Under the pieces are notes generated by a model, which saw only the letters and a program-made list of their open reading frames with translations, was not told the DNA's origin and did no database searches. A program made the position numbers and the translations under genes. From Mnemiopsis leidyi (taxonomy: Eukaryota > Ctenophora > Tentaculata > Lobata > Bolinopsidae), in NCBI GenBank assembly GCA_000226015.1, contig JH152742.1, positions 73,024 to 96,138 on the forward strand: DNA of 23,115 nucleotides, read 5' to 3'. The stretch's first letter is position 1, and each line of letters opens with the position of its first letter. Shown here one piece after another: positions 9,101 to 18,770 of this stretch.

Positions 9101-12100
9101 ACTAGTTTTACTGCACTTGTAACCTCCGTCACACGGCGTGCAGCTGGTAGATCCTGGGAGTTATTGTCGTTATTTCAGTTTTGTTATTTCAGTTTAGTAA
9201 TTAGTTAGATTATTTTATTTCAGTTTTGTTATTTCAGTTTAGTAATTAGTTAAGTTATTTCATTTTAGTTTTGTTATTTCAGTTTAGTAATTAGTTAGGT
9301 TATTTTATTTCAGTTTTGTTATTTCGGTTTATTTAGGTTACTTTATTTTAGTTTTGTTATTTCATTTAAGTAATTAGTGAGCTTATTTCATTTCAGTTGT
9401 GTTATTTCAGTTTAGTAATTAGTTATGTTATTCTATTTCAGTTTGGTTATTTCAGTTTAGTATTTAGTTATGTTATTTAATTTTAGTTTTGTCATTTCAG
9501 TATAGTTATAAGTTATGTTATTTTATTTCAGTTTGGTTATTTTAGTTTAGTAATTAGTTAGGTTATTTAATTTTAGTTTGGTTTTTTTAGTTTAGTAATT
9601 TAAAAGTAAATTTACTTTTAGGTAGTTCTTATATTTCAGTTTGGGTACTTCAGGTTATTTTAGTTATGTCAGTTAAGTTACATTATTTTAGTTTAGTTAG
9701 GTTATTTAATTTTATGCTCGTGTCTGTAGTGAAATTTGTACAGACGAGTGAGAGGGTGATATTTTTTAAAAGAAACATTAGTCATTTTCGTTAAAGGCGG
9801 TTTTCATACTAGCAGGAAAAAAGAGAATTTCATACTCTTATTTGAGACGTCGGATTGGTTTCTATCATATTACTCATAGTTATCAAATATCTGCAGAAAA
9901 ATTTCTTAGAGGGAGAAATTATTGGAAAAAGTTTAAGCGCTCAAGCCAAGTGCGTCCTAGAAAACTATACAAAGGAGCGACCTATAAAAATTTAAAGTAA
10001 TAACGAAGGTGGTCGCATCAGCATTAGACAGACAAAATAACAGCCAGTCAAACCATCTTCAGAGACCTAAAAAACAATGCTCAAAAAACACGACAGTCCT
10101 AGAGACTTCACTGTCCATCCCGCAGCAACAGATAGCGACTCAAACCTGTCTGATCAGCGTACTGTCCCTCCGGACACTGATCACAGGAGACCTGCCCGGT
10201 GTGGTTGGTGTAAGTACCGGCGGGACAAGGGGCCGGGGAGGTGAGAGCTGGGTCGGGACAGTGGGATCCTGCTGGACAGGCTTTACAGGTTGGTCCGACT
10301 CCTGGAGGTTAGATGAAGTGGTGGTTATCAGGAACTTACCTTGAACTGTACTTCACCAGACTACAGTGGGCAGGGTGTTGAAAAAAATTTCATTTTTAAA
10401 AGTACCCTATCGAATTTAAGCATTCAGTCTAGTGGGTTAGAAAAGGTAACCAAACCTGGAACATCAGAGTAGGTCCCCGGAGGACAAGAGAGACAGGACA
10501 TCGCACCGGCCTCAGAAAACGTTCCGTTAGGACACCCAACCTTGACTCCGTCAATACACTTACTGCCTGCTTCACATACTTTACAGGAACTAGAACCGGT
10601 AGTGGTAGTGTAAGTTCCTCCTGGACATTGTAGACAGTCGGTACTCTTAGCTCCAGAATAGTACCCTACTCCGCAAGCAATCTCTGTAGTAGAACTACAC
10701 TCGTAGCCTGCTCTACATTCCGTACAAACTGTAGCTCCGGTTGAAGGAGAAAATGTTCCTGCTTCACAACTAAAACATCTTGTACTGCCTTCAGGAGAAT
10801 AAAACCCAGGTTGACAGATAGTTTGACTTGTACTGTTACACCTATACCCAGCTGTACAGACGGTACACGAACTAGCGTTAGACGCTGAATATTTCCCAGA
10901 CTCACATTGGAAACACTGAGCTGCACCTTCAGGAGAATAAAACCCAGCTTTGCAGACTTCCATAGTCCCGTTCTTACATTCACTACCTGCTATACAGACT
11001 TTACAGGAACTAGATCCGGTAGTGGTAGTGTAAGTTCCTCCTGGACATTGCAGACAGTCGGTACTCTTAGCTCCAGAATAGTACCCTACTCCGCAAGCAA
11101 TCTCGGTGTTGTCTGTGCAGTAGTACCCAGCCCGACATGGAGTACATTCGCTAGAGTTGTAGGAAGAAATAGCTCCAGATTCACACTGGAAACATCTGTC
11201 ACTTCCAGGAGGAGAATAGGACCCAGCATCGCACACTCTTATGATGTTATCAGAGCAGGAGCTACCAGCTTGACAAAGTGTACACTCTGACGTCCCATTT
11301 ACTGAAAAGGTAAGAATGTTTGTCAAAATTGGAGATGGAATGATTACATATAAGCACGTTTGACAATTATCTTTCATTGAACAGTAAAAATGGCTAAAAC
11401 ACCATTGAACAAACCTTCCAAAAGATAACTTCCTGGAAGACAAGGATTACTCTCAGTGGTACTAGGAAGCTGCCCTGTGGAACGCCTCAGTCGAATCGGA
11501 GTTGTCATGTTTAGATCCAAACATGTGTGGCCGGTAGGACACATATTACATTCCAATGCTCCTAGTGGTACATATTTTTGTTACAAGCAGTCGAATCAAA
11601 GTGCTGTTAAACATATAAAAGCAAACTCAGTTTAACAAATCGCCTTTTTAAAATTCTTCAAAAGATTAAAACATTTAATTAAAGATTAAAAAGTGAAAGT
11701 TCTTGGAAGCTGCTCACCATGTTTGTCACTGTAAGTCCCTCTTGGACAAGGCCTACAACTGATTGCCCCGAGAAAGTCGGAGTAAAACCCAGCCTCACAC
11801 AGAATTGGCCTCGTGACTCCGGTCTCAGACACTGGACAGTATGATCCAGCGGGACAAGGGGTGCATCGTTTAGCTCCTATAAAGATCGACTCTCTTTAAG
11901 ATCTTATTCTTTTATCTTGTAATTAAAGGTATTCAGCAGCTATTGTAGTGAAGGCATGAGGGTACATTTTCAGTTCTTTGGAGCGGTTGAATTCCCGAAA
12001 TTAGAGTATCTTGGATTATCTTGCTCCAGAGCGTAGCGGCGTCAAAAAATATACATCAAAAAGTAGTTGAATTGGATGAAATAGCAACAAGCAAACTCGT

Positions 12101-15100
12101 AACCGGGTGGTATTTTTGCTTTATTATTCAAATACAAAACAAACTCAAGCGTAAGCGATAGAATTCCCACAATGATTCTCAGCAATAAAGATCCATCCCT
12201 TAATTTGAGGTAACTTTTGCTGGTTTTCGCAGCCAATGGCATAGGGTTTTCATTACATAGAGTTTTCATTGTAGAGTTTTCACTTTCATTTAAAGTTTTC
12301 ACTTGTCATTGTATAGATCTTGATTGTAGAGTTTTCACATTTCATTGTAGTGTTTTCATTGTATTTGTAGAGTTTTCATTGTATTTGTAAAGTTTAAATT
12401 GTATTTGTAGAGTTTTCATTGTGCATTGCAGGCATTGCACCATTGCCGTAAACGGCACAAAAATGCTTTAGAAATGGGTGCTCTAAGCCTTAAACATACC
12501 TTAGTAATAGTATTAATAAGTGCTTTAAAGCGCGATAAGAAGAAAGGCGTGGTGATAAAGAATAGATCATGGTAGTTGAAACTAATGTTTAAATGAGTTT
12601 TAACCTCCAGCCGCAGCATTTCCTTACCTTGTTGATCAGCGTAGTAGCCGGCATCACAAGCAGTACAGGAACTAGCTCCCTCCGGACTGTACGTTCCGGT
12701 AGGACACAGTGCAGCAGTTCCGCTCTGACAGTAGGACCCCGCCGGACACGGGACACAGGATGTCTGACCTGGAGAGAGGCTGGAGTTTGTGGAGGGATAT
12801 AGTAGAGTAAGTTTAATGGTTGGTAGATTGTTTATTAGCCGCATGTTGGATAGATTGAAGTTTCATAGTTCTTCTCGGCTTTACAATATAAGTAAATTTC
12901 CTTATACTAGATTTTAATGTCCACATTTAGTTATCTTATTTCATTTTTCCCTTATTCCTATATTTTGTCGCTTACATAGTACGGTGTAGTGTTCCGGTGA
13001 CAGACGTTTAAGAACCTGTCAATCCTGGTTCTATCAACATAAGACAAGCCCCAGCATTCCCTACCTCGCTGATCAGCGTAGTAGCCGGCATCACAAGCAG
13101 TACAGGAACTAGCTCCCTCCGGACTGTACGTTCCGGTAGGACACAGTGCAGCAGTTCCGCTCTGACAGTAGGACCCCGCCGGACACGGGACACAGGATGT
13201 CTGACCTGGAGAGAAGCTGGAGTTGGTGGAGGGATCTAGTAGAGTAAGTATGTTTAATGATTGGTTGATTGTTTATAAAGCAGACTTTCCTGGAGTAATT
13301 ACCATTTATCGTTGGTATAAACATTTTTAGTTGATTCCCAACATGCTGGATTACTTTCAATAAATTAAAATTCAGGAGCTTTGTGTCATGAAAGAAGAGA
13401 AAAGGATGCTATATCGATATTCGATATGTATCATGCAAAATAAGAAAATATCAATGAATTAGCTGTAACAGCACCATTCAGCCGTGTAACAACAGAAAAT
13501 TTAGGCTTCACTTTTAGCCCTACAAAACCACGACAAAACTTCACAGTACGGACATGTCACAAGTTCAGAAAACCTGCTCAAGACCATTGAAAGTGTCATC
13601 CTGAGGTAAGGCAGTCAGGTTTCTAGTTTCCTTGAAATTAGAAATTTTTCCTAGAGGACTGCCACAACACTACAAGGCAATTTCAGTGCAATTAAGCTTC
13701 TCGTATTAAACAGTAAACTAGCTAACTAGTTAATATTGATCATACTTCACATATATATGTGTGTAGAAGTTTTCTTATGACAAGAATAGTGATAAATCCC
13801 TATCCTTGTCGAAGGAAAACTTCTATTCTACAGCAATTAACATGCAGAAATAAGAATTGCATAGCATTGAGGATAATACAAAAATGGGATCAGCAAAAGT
13901 TTTGGACGATCAGCATTGGAAATTGAAATTTAAAGCTTCTCATAGGACTTATCTGCCCAGATCTTAATTCTTAAATCTGTTGAATCTTAATCGATACCAT
14001 TGCTTATGATAGTAAGCCTACGGTAAAGAAATAGGGATAAATCCTACTAGCTACTGGCAAGTTACTGTAGCCTGGATAGAATAATCAATAAAACCTGTGG
14101 TAATAGTGTAAGATCCCGCATCACATACAGTACAGCTTGTAGCTCCCGCACTTGATTTCCTCCCGGTCGGACAGTCCTGAAAATTATATATCTTATCAGT
14201 CCTCAGTATTTATGTAAATTGTTGTTGAAATTCTAGCGGGAAAATTGCCGCCTTGACAAGCAAGCAAAAAAATAAAGTGCGCGCTACACTGCCGCGCGCG
14301 CATGTTACACTAGCTGCTGACAGCGTTATGCGACATAGAAATATTTGGTTCGGTTTAGCGCGTTCCGCAATGTTTTTCCTAATAGTCTTTAGTTTAGAAA
14401 ATGAGATAATTTGCGAGACTTCCTACTTTGGAATAAGATACAAATCAAATTTTGCATAAATTTTACAATTCATTAGATACTCAATTTATTATATAACCGG
14501 AACTGTAATTCAGGAACGGTATCAGAATGGAATGCACATACCAGACAATCATTGACAGACGTAGCTCCTCCCGTTTCACGGTATTTTCCAGCTGGACAAG
14601 GAGTAGCTTGAGAGTCACCGCCGCAGCTGAAGAAAATAATGATGATGGTTGAATTAGAAACTCAGTAAATAGACAAACAAACGCTGGGACGAAGGTAAGG
14701 TTAGCCTTGCAAGGTAGTTAGGGGCGAAGCAGGTGCATATTGCAAACCACTGTTCGTCAAACTATCTCGAAAACATCTGACTTAGCTTGCAGATTACAGT
14801 GTCATTCACTAATACATGCCCCAACCCGAATGGAAATTGTTGATTGGGAAGCCTCATCTCCTTCTCTAAGCTATAAGCAATAGAATTTGAAACTAGGCCA
14901 CATTTTTGATCACTTCACAGCGTGTAATATGAAGGGGGTGTCAGCGTCATCAACAAATTACGAGATATTTACCGTGTTGTTTCAAACAATCATTCATCGC
15001 ATAGCAACCGTGTGTTTCAGTACCCATTAATCGATCAGTTAAAACACCTGTCTTAATCAGAACCTTAATCCAGGGTGAAGGTAGGCACATGATCTGTACA

Positions 15101-18100
15101 TTGGGGGAGGGGGAGCGAATATTTTGTATTTTCTTTAGTTTAGTGATATACACAATTTTGGTCACGTGGTCACGAGTTTCATTGTCAAAGGGTATCGCAA
15201 ACATCTTTAAATGGCCGCAGGGGGATTTTTAGGTTTTTTAAGGTTAGGTTTGCTATTTCGACCTTGACCACAGGTTTTATGGTAAGAATGGTGAGGTCAT
15301 GGTCAATCCTTTAACCATTGACCACGGGTAAAATCCCAAATCGCCAGGAGCAGGGTCAGAGCCATACCGCTTGCATAACGTGGTCATGCCTAGGGGTTTG
15401 ATTGGCTGAACGGTATTCTTAGGGAAGTATCTCAAATTTTCGATACTTAAACACATCATTCCTCAAAATTTATGGGACCTAGCTTAGTTCTCGGTAGTGA
15501 AATACTCCCAAATTGTCCTATGGATACAGATTGATCTCCAAAAACAAAGGTAGGAGCCTTTCATTTAGAGAAATGGGGTTAACAATTTGAGACACCTCCC
15601 CACGAATACCGTTCCTAATACTGAACTCAAAATAACAACATTGGTAAGAACATTGTCGATGTCTGATGAAATTTTCCCTGCCCAAATACTAACACACCTA
15701 CACAGTGATACAGTTGTAATACTTACAGGGTTACAAGGAGCCGTACTGTGGGCGATACTGATTACTTGAAACTCAATACACAGTTACCAGACACTTTGAT
15801 TCAAGTAAATACTGTTACCAAGTGAACTATTTACCCGGGACCCCATTATAACTGTTTACCAGTGTGCTAGCATGCCACGATAATCCAGCAACTACCAAGC
15901 CCGGACATTCAGTCACGTTAATCCAGCAACTACCAAGCCCGGACATTCAGTCACGTTAATCCAGCAACTACCAAGCCCGGACATTCAGTCACGTTAATCC
16001 AGCAACTACCAAGCCCGGACATTCAGTCACGTTAATCCAGCAACTACCAAGCCCGGACATTCAGTCGGGCGCTGTATTCAGTGTTGGAACAATTTATCGT
16101 CACTAGGGACGAGTACCCGGAGATCCTGCCAATGGCTGGACGACTCAATTCTCCAACTAAAAACTCAGTTTAAAATTTAGGGATCTTTGTTCTACGGGGA
16201 TGATATTTGGATATTCTCAACCAAATTAGAATAGTTTAGGACTCTGGACTATTAAAGCTTAGCGACTTATTTTCAAACGAGTTTTTTAATAACAGCCAAA
16301 AAGTTGGACGTTTTTATGTCATATCTTGAAAGATTGAAATATGTGAGAGTTACATACACTGGACGGCAGTGTCAAATATCAGGGCTGTATACATACAACA
16401 ATTATCGTTAACTTAGCTTGTACACACAATTTATCTGGCGTGGTTACCATGACAACAACAACCATTACCCACATGTCTGAATGTACCGATAATTGCTTGT
16501 TTAAAGAGCTACAGAACATTACTGAGCTATAAAGCCGGTCAGTGAAAAGCAACTTTGTACATGAAACAATATAGGTGGTTAAATTGCTTGTTAAATAACT
16601 TTTGGCTTGTTAAATCAAATGTGGCTAGTTAAATTGAATGTTGGCTAGATTGAAAGTGGCTTGTTAAAGGAAACGTAACAGTCAGAATCTGAACCTTGAT
16701 TCATCTTTTTCAATTAATAGCCCAAATATTTGAATTACAAAATCATGGTTCATACCTACACAGTATTGCGTTTATAAACTTAAATTGTAACCTAAATCTA
16801 ACTGAACCCATCAATTACATACTTCCACCATTCCCCACGTGATTTTCTTGGCAGAGCAGTAAAACTACGAAGAAACACCTCACCTGTGTGACCAGTATAA
16901 TGGAGACCCTAGATAACACAATAAGAGGTAGAAGAAACAACCTTCAGAACCACATTATTAATTCCATTTCACTGGAACGAGAACCGTTACCTTGGCAACA
17001 GGACAGGGGGTTGACGTAGAACTTCTATAGAAATTATATGTAACGAGGGGAGGTTAATCAGGGCGGATTGGATTGGGAATGGAAACAACAGAGTTAGCGT
17101 CTGTAAAACATAGAGGTTGTTTGGAGCATTGTTGAGGTAATTGGAGGGGGTAACTCTGGTTACACTCGTTTGGGTGACGATTATTGGTCTACAATTACCG
17201 AGATCACTTAGACTGATATATCAGCACATGTTTCGGAACATTTGCTAGGAACTTGCTCGACCCTGTAGCCAATGACTCTGTATGGTTGTACGGATGGATA
17301 CCAATAGCAGTCCATTGAGACACAAAAACTTTAGAAGCTAAAGATAGCCTTGAAGGTCAAGAATAGATTACACTATGATCTATGGATATGGAATAATATG
17401 GGATAATATGGATATGGACTGATATGGATATGAACCACTGATAAGGAGTCCAACTACTTATATCAGCTATTTATTAAGATTACTAGTAACCATGTCGCAA
17501 CACAATATATCAACTTTGTGTCACCCCAAAACATAAGTGGATCAACATATTTAGGCTCATAAACCATACATAATACCGTTCGTGCAAGTATATGAACTAC
17601 AAGTATATATGTTAAGTACAAAGTATACGTTAACAACAAAGATCTAAACCAATTAACAATAAAACTAACTAATGTTTGTGCAAGTATATGAACTACAAGT
17701 ATATATATTAAGTACAAAGTATACGTTAACAACAGAAATCTAAACCAATAAACAATAAAACTAACTAATGTTTGTGCAAGTATATGTAAACTACAAGTAT
17801 ATATGTTAAGTACAAAGTATACGTTAACAACAAAGATCTAAACCAATAAACAATAAAACTAACTAATGTTTGTGCAAGTATATGTAAACTACAAGTATAT
17901 GTTAAGTACAAAGTATACGTTAACAACAAATATCTAAACCAATAAACAATTAAACTAACTAGTGTCCAGAAGGGCAGTTCTCGCAAGAAGTTCCAGTCCA
18001 GTACTGTCCGGCTGTGTTGCACTGATTCTCGCACTTTGTTTTCATGTTACTGTCACATAAACAGTCGTCACATGATGTAAACCCTGGCAGAAAGTCACAT

Positions 18101-18284
18101 TACAAGAATGTCTACGTCCCAAAGAAGTGACAAGTTAAAACTTTTACATTGAGGTTAAAAGCTTTTAGAAAGAACGATGTAATTTTCGACATGTAAGATA
18201 ATCGGAAGAAAACGTACCATTAGCAGAACCAAGGAGTAACACAAAACAGACGGCAGATGCTATCAACTTGTGCTTCCTTTTCAT
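5988..18284 (-). CDS. 18-exon gene for a Cys-rich, GCC2/GCC3-repeat type I membrane (or secreted) protein, 1024 aa
   Basis: Exons (minus strand): 18284-18218, 18083-17960, 14626-14542, 14176-14095, 13205-13065, 12768-12628, 11876-11718, 11561-11415, 11301-10456, 10301-10146, 9153-9027, 8326-8163, 7989-7846, 7573-7439, 7222-7110, 6837-6678, 6416-6303, 6157-5988. All junctions are GT-AG and keep frame (3075 nt with stop). Residues 1-22 form a signal peptide (MKRKHK then a hydrophobic core). The rest is a chain of modules of about 47 residues with the pattern CxxCPAGxYC...CPxGTYSPEGxxxCxxC, typical of GCC2/GCC3 or ephrin-receptor-like repeats, with disulfide pairing expected outside the cell. 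The end, KYKVLLILVFVLVLIFVI, is a likely membrane helix with a tail of about 10 residues. The function is unknown; adhesion or receptor use is inference. Most introns are phase 1. The exact use of each exon is predicted, not proven. Confidence 0.85.
8163..8480 (-). repeat. Short degenerate repeats upstream of exon 12 acceptor
   Basis: The exon 12 acceptor CTGTTTCTTACAG|G is followed on the plus strand (about 8340-8480) by diverged copies of blocks such as AACTGTCAACTTAAGTAT and AAGAAACAGGT. The block next to the acceptor is thus repeated two to three times inside the intron. Confidence 0.5.
8541..9021 (-). repeat. Minisatellite of ~15 units (~28-34 bp) directly next to the exon 11 splice donor
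   Basis: The minus-strand consensus is close to GTGTTCCTGGATCTTCC plus ATGATCCTTTATTTTT, with GGATC...GATCC inverted within most units. It ends about 6 bp from the exon 11 end (GA|GTAAGTGTGTTCCTGG). The array is free of stops over long stretches in several frames, which creates spurious ORFs. In the true frame of exon 11, reading past the donor meets TAA at once, so the array is intronic. Confidence 0.9.
9155..9720 (-). repeat. ~45-bp AT-rich minisatellite next to the exon 11 splice acceptor
   Basis: About a dozen copies of a 45-bp plus-strand unit containing GTTATTTCAGTTTAGTAATTAG; the AGTAATTAG block starts at 9196, 9241 and 9286. Copies become more diverged towards 9700. The array begins within about 15 bp of the exon 11 acceptor (CCCAG at 9154-9158). 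Exon 11 is therefore flanked on both sides by unrelated tandem arrays. Confidence 0.85.
9721..10145 (-). other. Rest of intron 10
   Basis: AT-rich intron sequence between the 45-bp array and exon 10. I see no exon-like Cys-rich segment or further clear repeat. Confidence 0.5.
10456..11301 (-). other. Exon 9: large exon with about six fused Cys-rich modules and a 420-bp internal repeat
   Basis: The exon has 846 nt or 282 codons, about six times the usual 47-codon module exon of this gene, with phase 1 at both ends. A stretch of about 105 bp recurs at exactly 420 bp spacing (about 10580-10684 and 11000-11104) with about two differences, encoding identical GVGYYSGAKSTDCLQCPGG segments. A CCTTCAGGAGAATAAAACCCAG block also recurs 140 bp apart (about 10784 and 10924). 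Several N-glycosylation sequons (NGTS, NSTS, NASS) lie between the cysteines. Confidence 0.85.
12240..12424 (+). repeat. ~21-bp degenerate tandem repeat in intron 6
   Basis: Repeated TTTTCATTGTATTTGTAGAG-type units, the cleanest copies at about 12350-12420, more degenerate to the left. It lies in the intron between exons 6 and 7. I see no coding potential; the rest of the intron (11877-12240, 12425-12627) shows nothing notable. Confidence 0.75.
12628..12768 (-). repeat. Exon 6, recent tandem duplicate of exon 5 (13065-13205)
   Basis: Both exons are 141 nt, phase 1-1, and encode one full module (QTSCVPCPAGSYCQSGTAAL...). I count two base differences in 141, giving one residue change (Gln-Arg versus Gln-Gln near the end). 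The homology runs into both flanking introns (roughly 12618-12838 against 13055-13280, offset 437 bp), so a genomic segment was duplicated, not only the exon. The homology falls off more quickly in the distal intron sequence. Confidence 0.9.
13764..13825. repeat. 62-nt imperfect hairpin in intron 4
   Basis: A 26-nt arm (TAGAAGTTTTCTTATGACAAGAATAG) in two parts of the sequence pairs with CTATCCTTGTCGAAGGAAAA and the following CTTCTA. About 22 of 26 positions match, around a loop of about 10 nt (TGATAAATCC). The size and shape resemble a small RNA hairpin or a short foldback element. Nothing else in the 860-bp intron (13206-14094) looks coding. Confidence 0.5.
14627..15880 (-). other. Intron 2, exon-3-proximal part
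   Basis: Part of a 3.3-kb intron, by far the largest in the gene. It contains short open frames on both strands, none with codon or residue patterns like the neighbours. I found no skipped Cys-rich exon: exon 2 (ending CPSGH-Tyr, phase 2) joins exon 3 (Cys-Gly-Gly) perfectly. Confidence 0.5.
15881..16067 (+). repeat. Five perfect tandem copies of a 38-bp unit in intron 2
   Basis: Units start at 15881, 15919, 15957, 15995 and 16033 (TAATCCAGCAACTACCAAGC plus CCGGACATTCAGTCACGT). The copies look identical except for the end of the last unit, where CACGT becomes GGGC. Perfect identity implies very recent expansion, so copy number is likely variable between individuals. Confidence 0.95.
16068..17580 (-). 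other. Intron 2, middle part with weak short repeats
   Basis: Mostly unremarkable AT-rich sequence. Degenerate short repeats occur at about 16570-16670 (variants of TGGCTTGTTAAAT) and about 17380-17440 (variants of GATATGGA). No gene is seen. Confidence 0.5.
17582..17960 (-). repeat. ~96-bp tandem array at the exon 2 splice donor, with repeated donor-like sites
   Basis: GTGCAAGTATATG starts at 17582, 17678, 17774 and 17872 (period 96-98 bp). On the minus strand each junction carries CATTA|GTTAGTTTTATTG, almost the same as the real exon 2 donor CACTA|GTTAGTTTAATTG at 17959-17958. Three donor copies (around 17668, 17764 and 17862) therefore follow the real donor inside the intron. This supports the choice of GTTAGT as the real donor and suggests the array grew out of the splice-site region. 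Confidence 0.88.
18218..18284 (-). other. Exon 1: signal peptide exon of the Cys-rich gene
   Basis: It encodes MKRKHKLIASAVCFVLLLGS followed by Ala-Asn, and ends at AATG|GTACGT in phase 1. A basic n-region, a hydrophobic core and a small-residue end give a good secretory signal. The next exon begins with GG, making Gly, and continues with FTSCDDC. Upstream, TATATAG at about 18322-18328 could be a TATA element or a 5' UTR splice acceptor; the sequence cannot decide. Confidence 0.8.
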
Positions 18285-18500
18285 ATGTTCGTAACGCAAT
18301 ATTCTTCGTGTATCTTTCAGCTATATAACATAACAAAGGTAACATGGAGCAGTTGGGGAGGGGGTGTCCTGCGACCAGGCAACCACTTGACGACCATTTG
18401 GGTCTAACAAAGTGATATCAAAGCTCCCTCGATGCAAAAAGCAAAGCTTCCAAGTTCTACTCCCTAAAAAGGAATAGAAGAAAGAAAATAGGATAGGTAA
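18285..18500. other. Putative promoter / 5' UTR region of the Cys-rich gene
   Basis: No ORF. On the minus strand a TATATAG lies about 40 bp before the ATG at 18284. The segment also contains a G-rich stretch at about 18353-18366. The transcription start is not visible. Confidence 0.35.
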
Positions 18501-18770
18501 CGATCTGAGGCTACAAGCTGCTCAGTTGAGCTCAAACAGTGTAGGAAAAAATGTCATTTTGAATCAACCAAGGATAATCCGATTTCTGTACAACAAGTAA
18601 AACAGAAATTGGAGGACGCCTTCATAGCAACCCCTGAGGAACTGCTTGAAAGTCAAGTGAGGGAGCTAAAAGAGCATAGTGACCATGTAAGGTATGCAAA
18701 CTGTTGGGCTATTATCAACAGCATAACAGGAATCATTGGGAGAATCAAAGGTAATCGCTTCAGGACTTAG
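18501..18770 (+). pseudogene. LINE-like ORF2 fragment (linker between endonuclease and reverse transcriptase)
   Basis: A 90-codon stop-to-stop frame without a usable ATG. It has a coding-like composition and reads ...KQKLEDAFIATPEELLESQV...HVRYANCWAIINSITG...RIKG. From knowledge of non-LTR retrotransposons of the CR1/L2/RTE kind, the segment before the reverse transcriptase often contains a helix with (H/R)ARY..AW.(I/L)IN.ITG, which this resembles. The element is broken: no endonuclease or RT motifs follow. The identification is by pattern only and an old host exon cannot be excluded. Confidence 0.4.

Noticed and set aside
8478..9132. Several overlapping long frames on the minus strand with repeats such as VLLALLG or FLVLP
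   Set aside because: They are produced by the stop-poor ~31-bp minisatellite in different frames. The exon 11 frame hits a stop right after its donor, so they are not part of the protein.
10338..10380. Possible 21-nt micro-exon (CTGTAG|TCTGGTGAAGTACAGTTCAAG|GTAAGT) on the minus strand in intron 9
   Set aside because: With the phase 1 join from exon 9 it gives Val-Trp-stop, and exons 9 and 10 already join in frame.
10907..11290. 127-codon plus-strand frame opposite exon 9
   Set aside because: Shadow of the Cys-rich exon on the other strand; Ser/Thr-rich composition is expected from antisense of Cys/Gly codons.
14253..14459. 68-codon plus-strand frame in intron 3
   Set aside because: Lies wholly in an intron of the opposite-strand gene and has no recognised features.
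15881..16067. CRISPR-like array
   Set aside because: The 38-bp units are contiguous with no spacers, and the context is an animal intron.
17463..18034. Two 89-codon minus-strand frames with repeated LLLTYTLYLTYILV segments
   Set aside because: They are translations of the ~96-bp array, out of frame with exon 2, and not membrane proteins.
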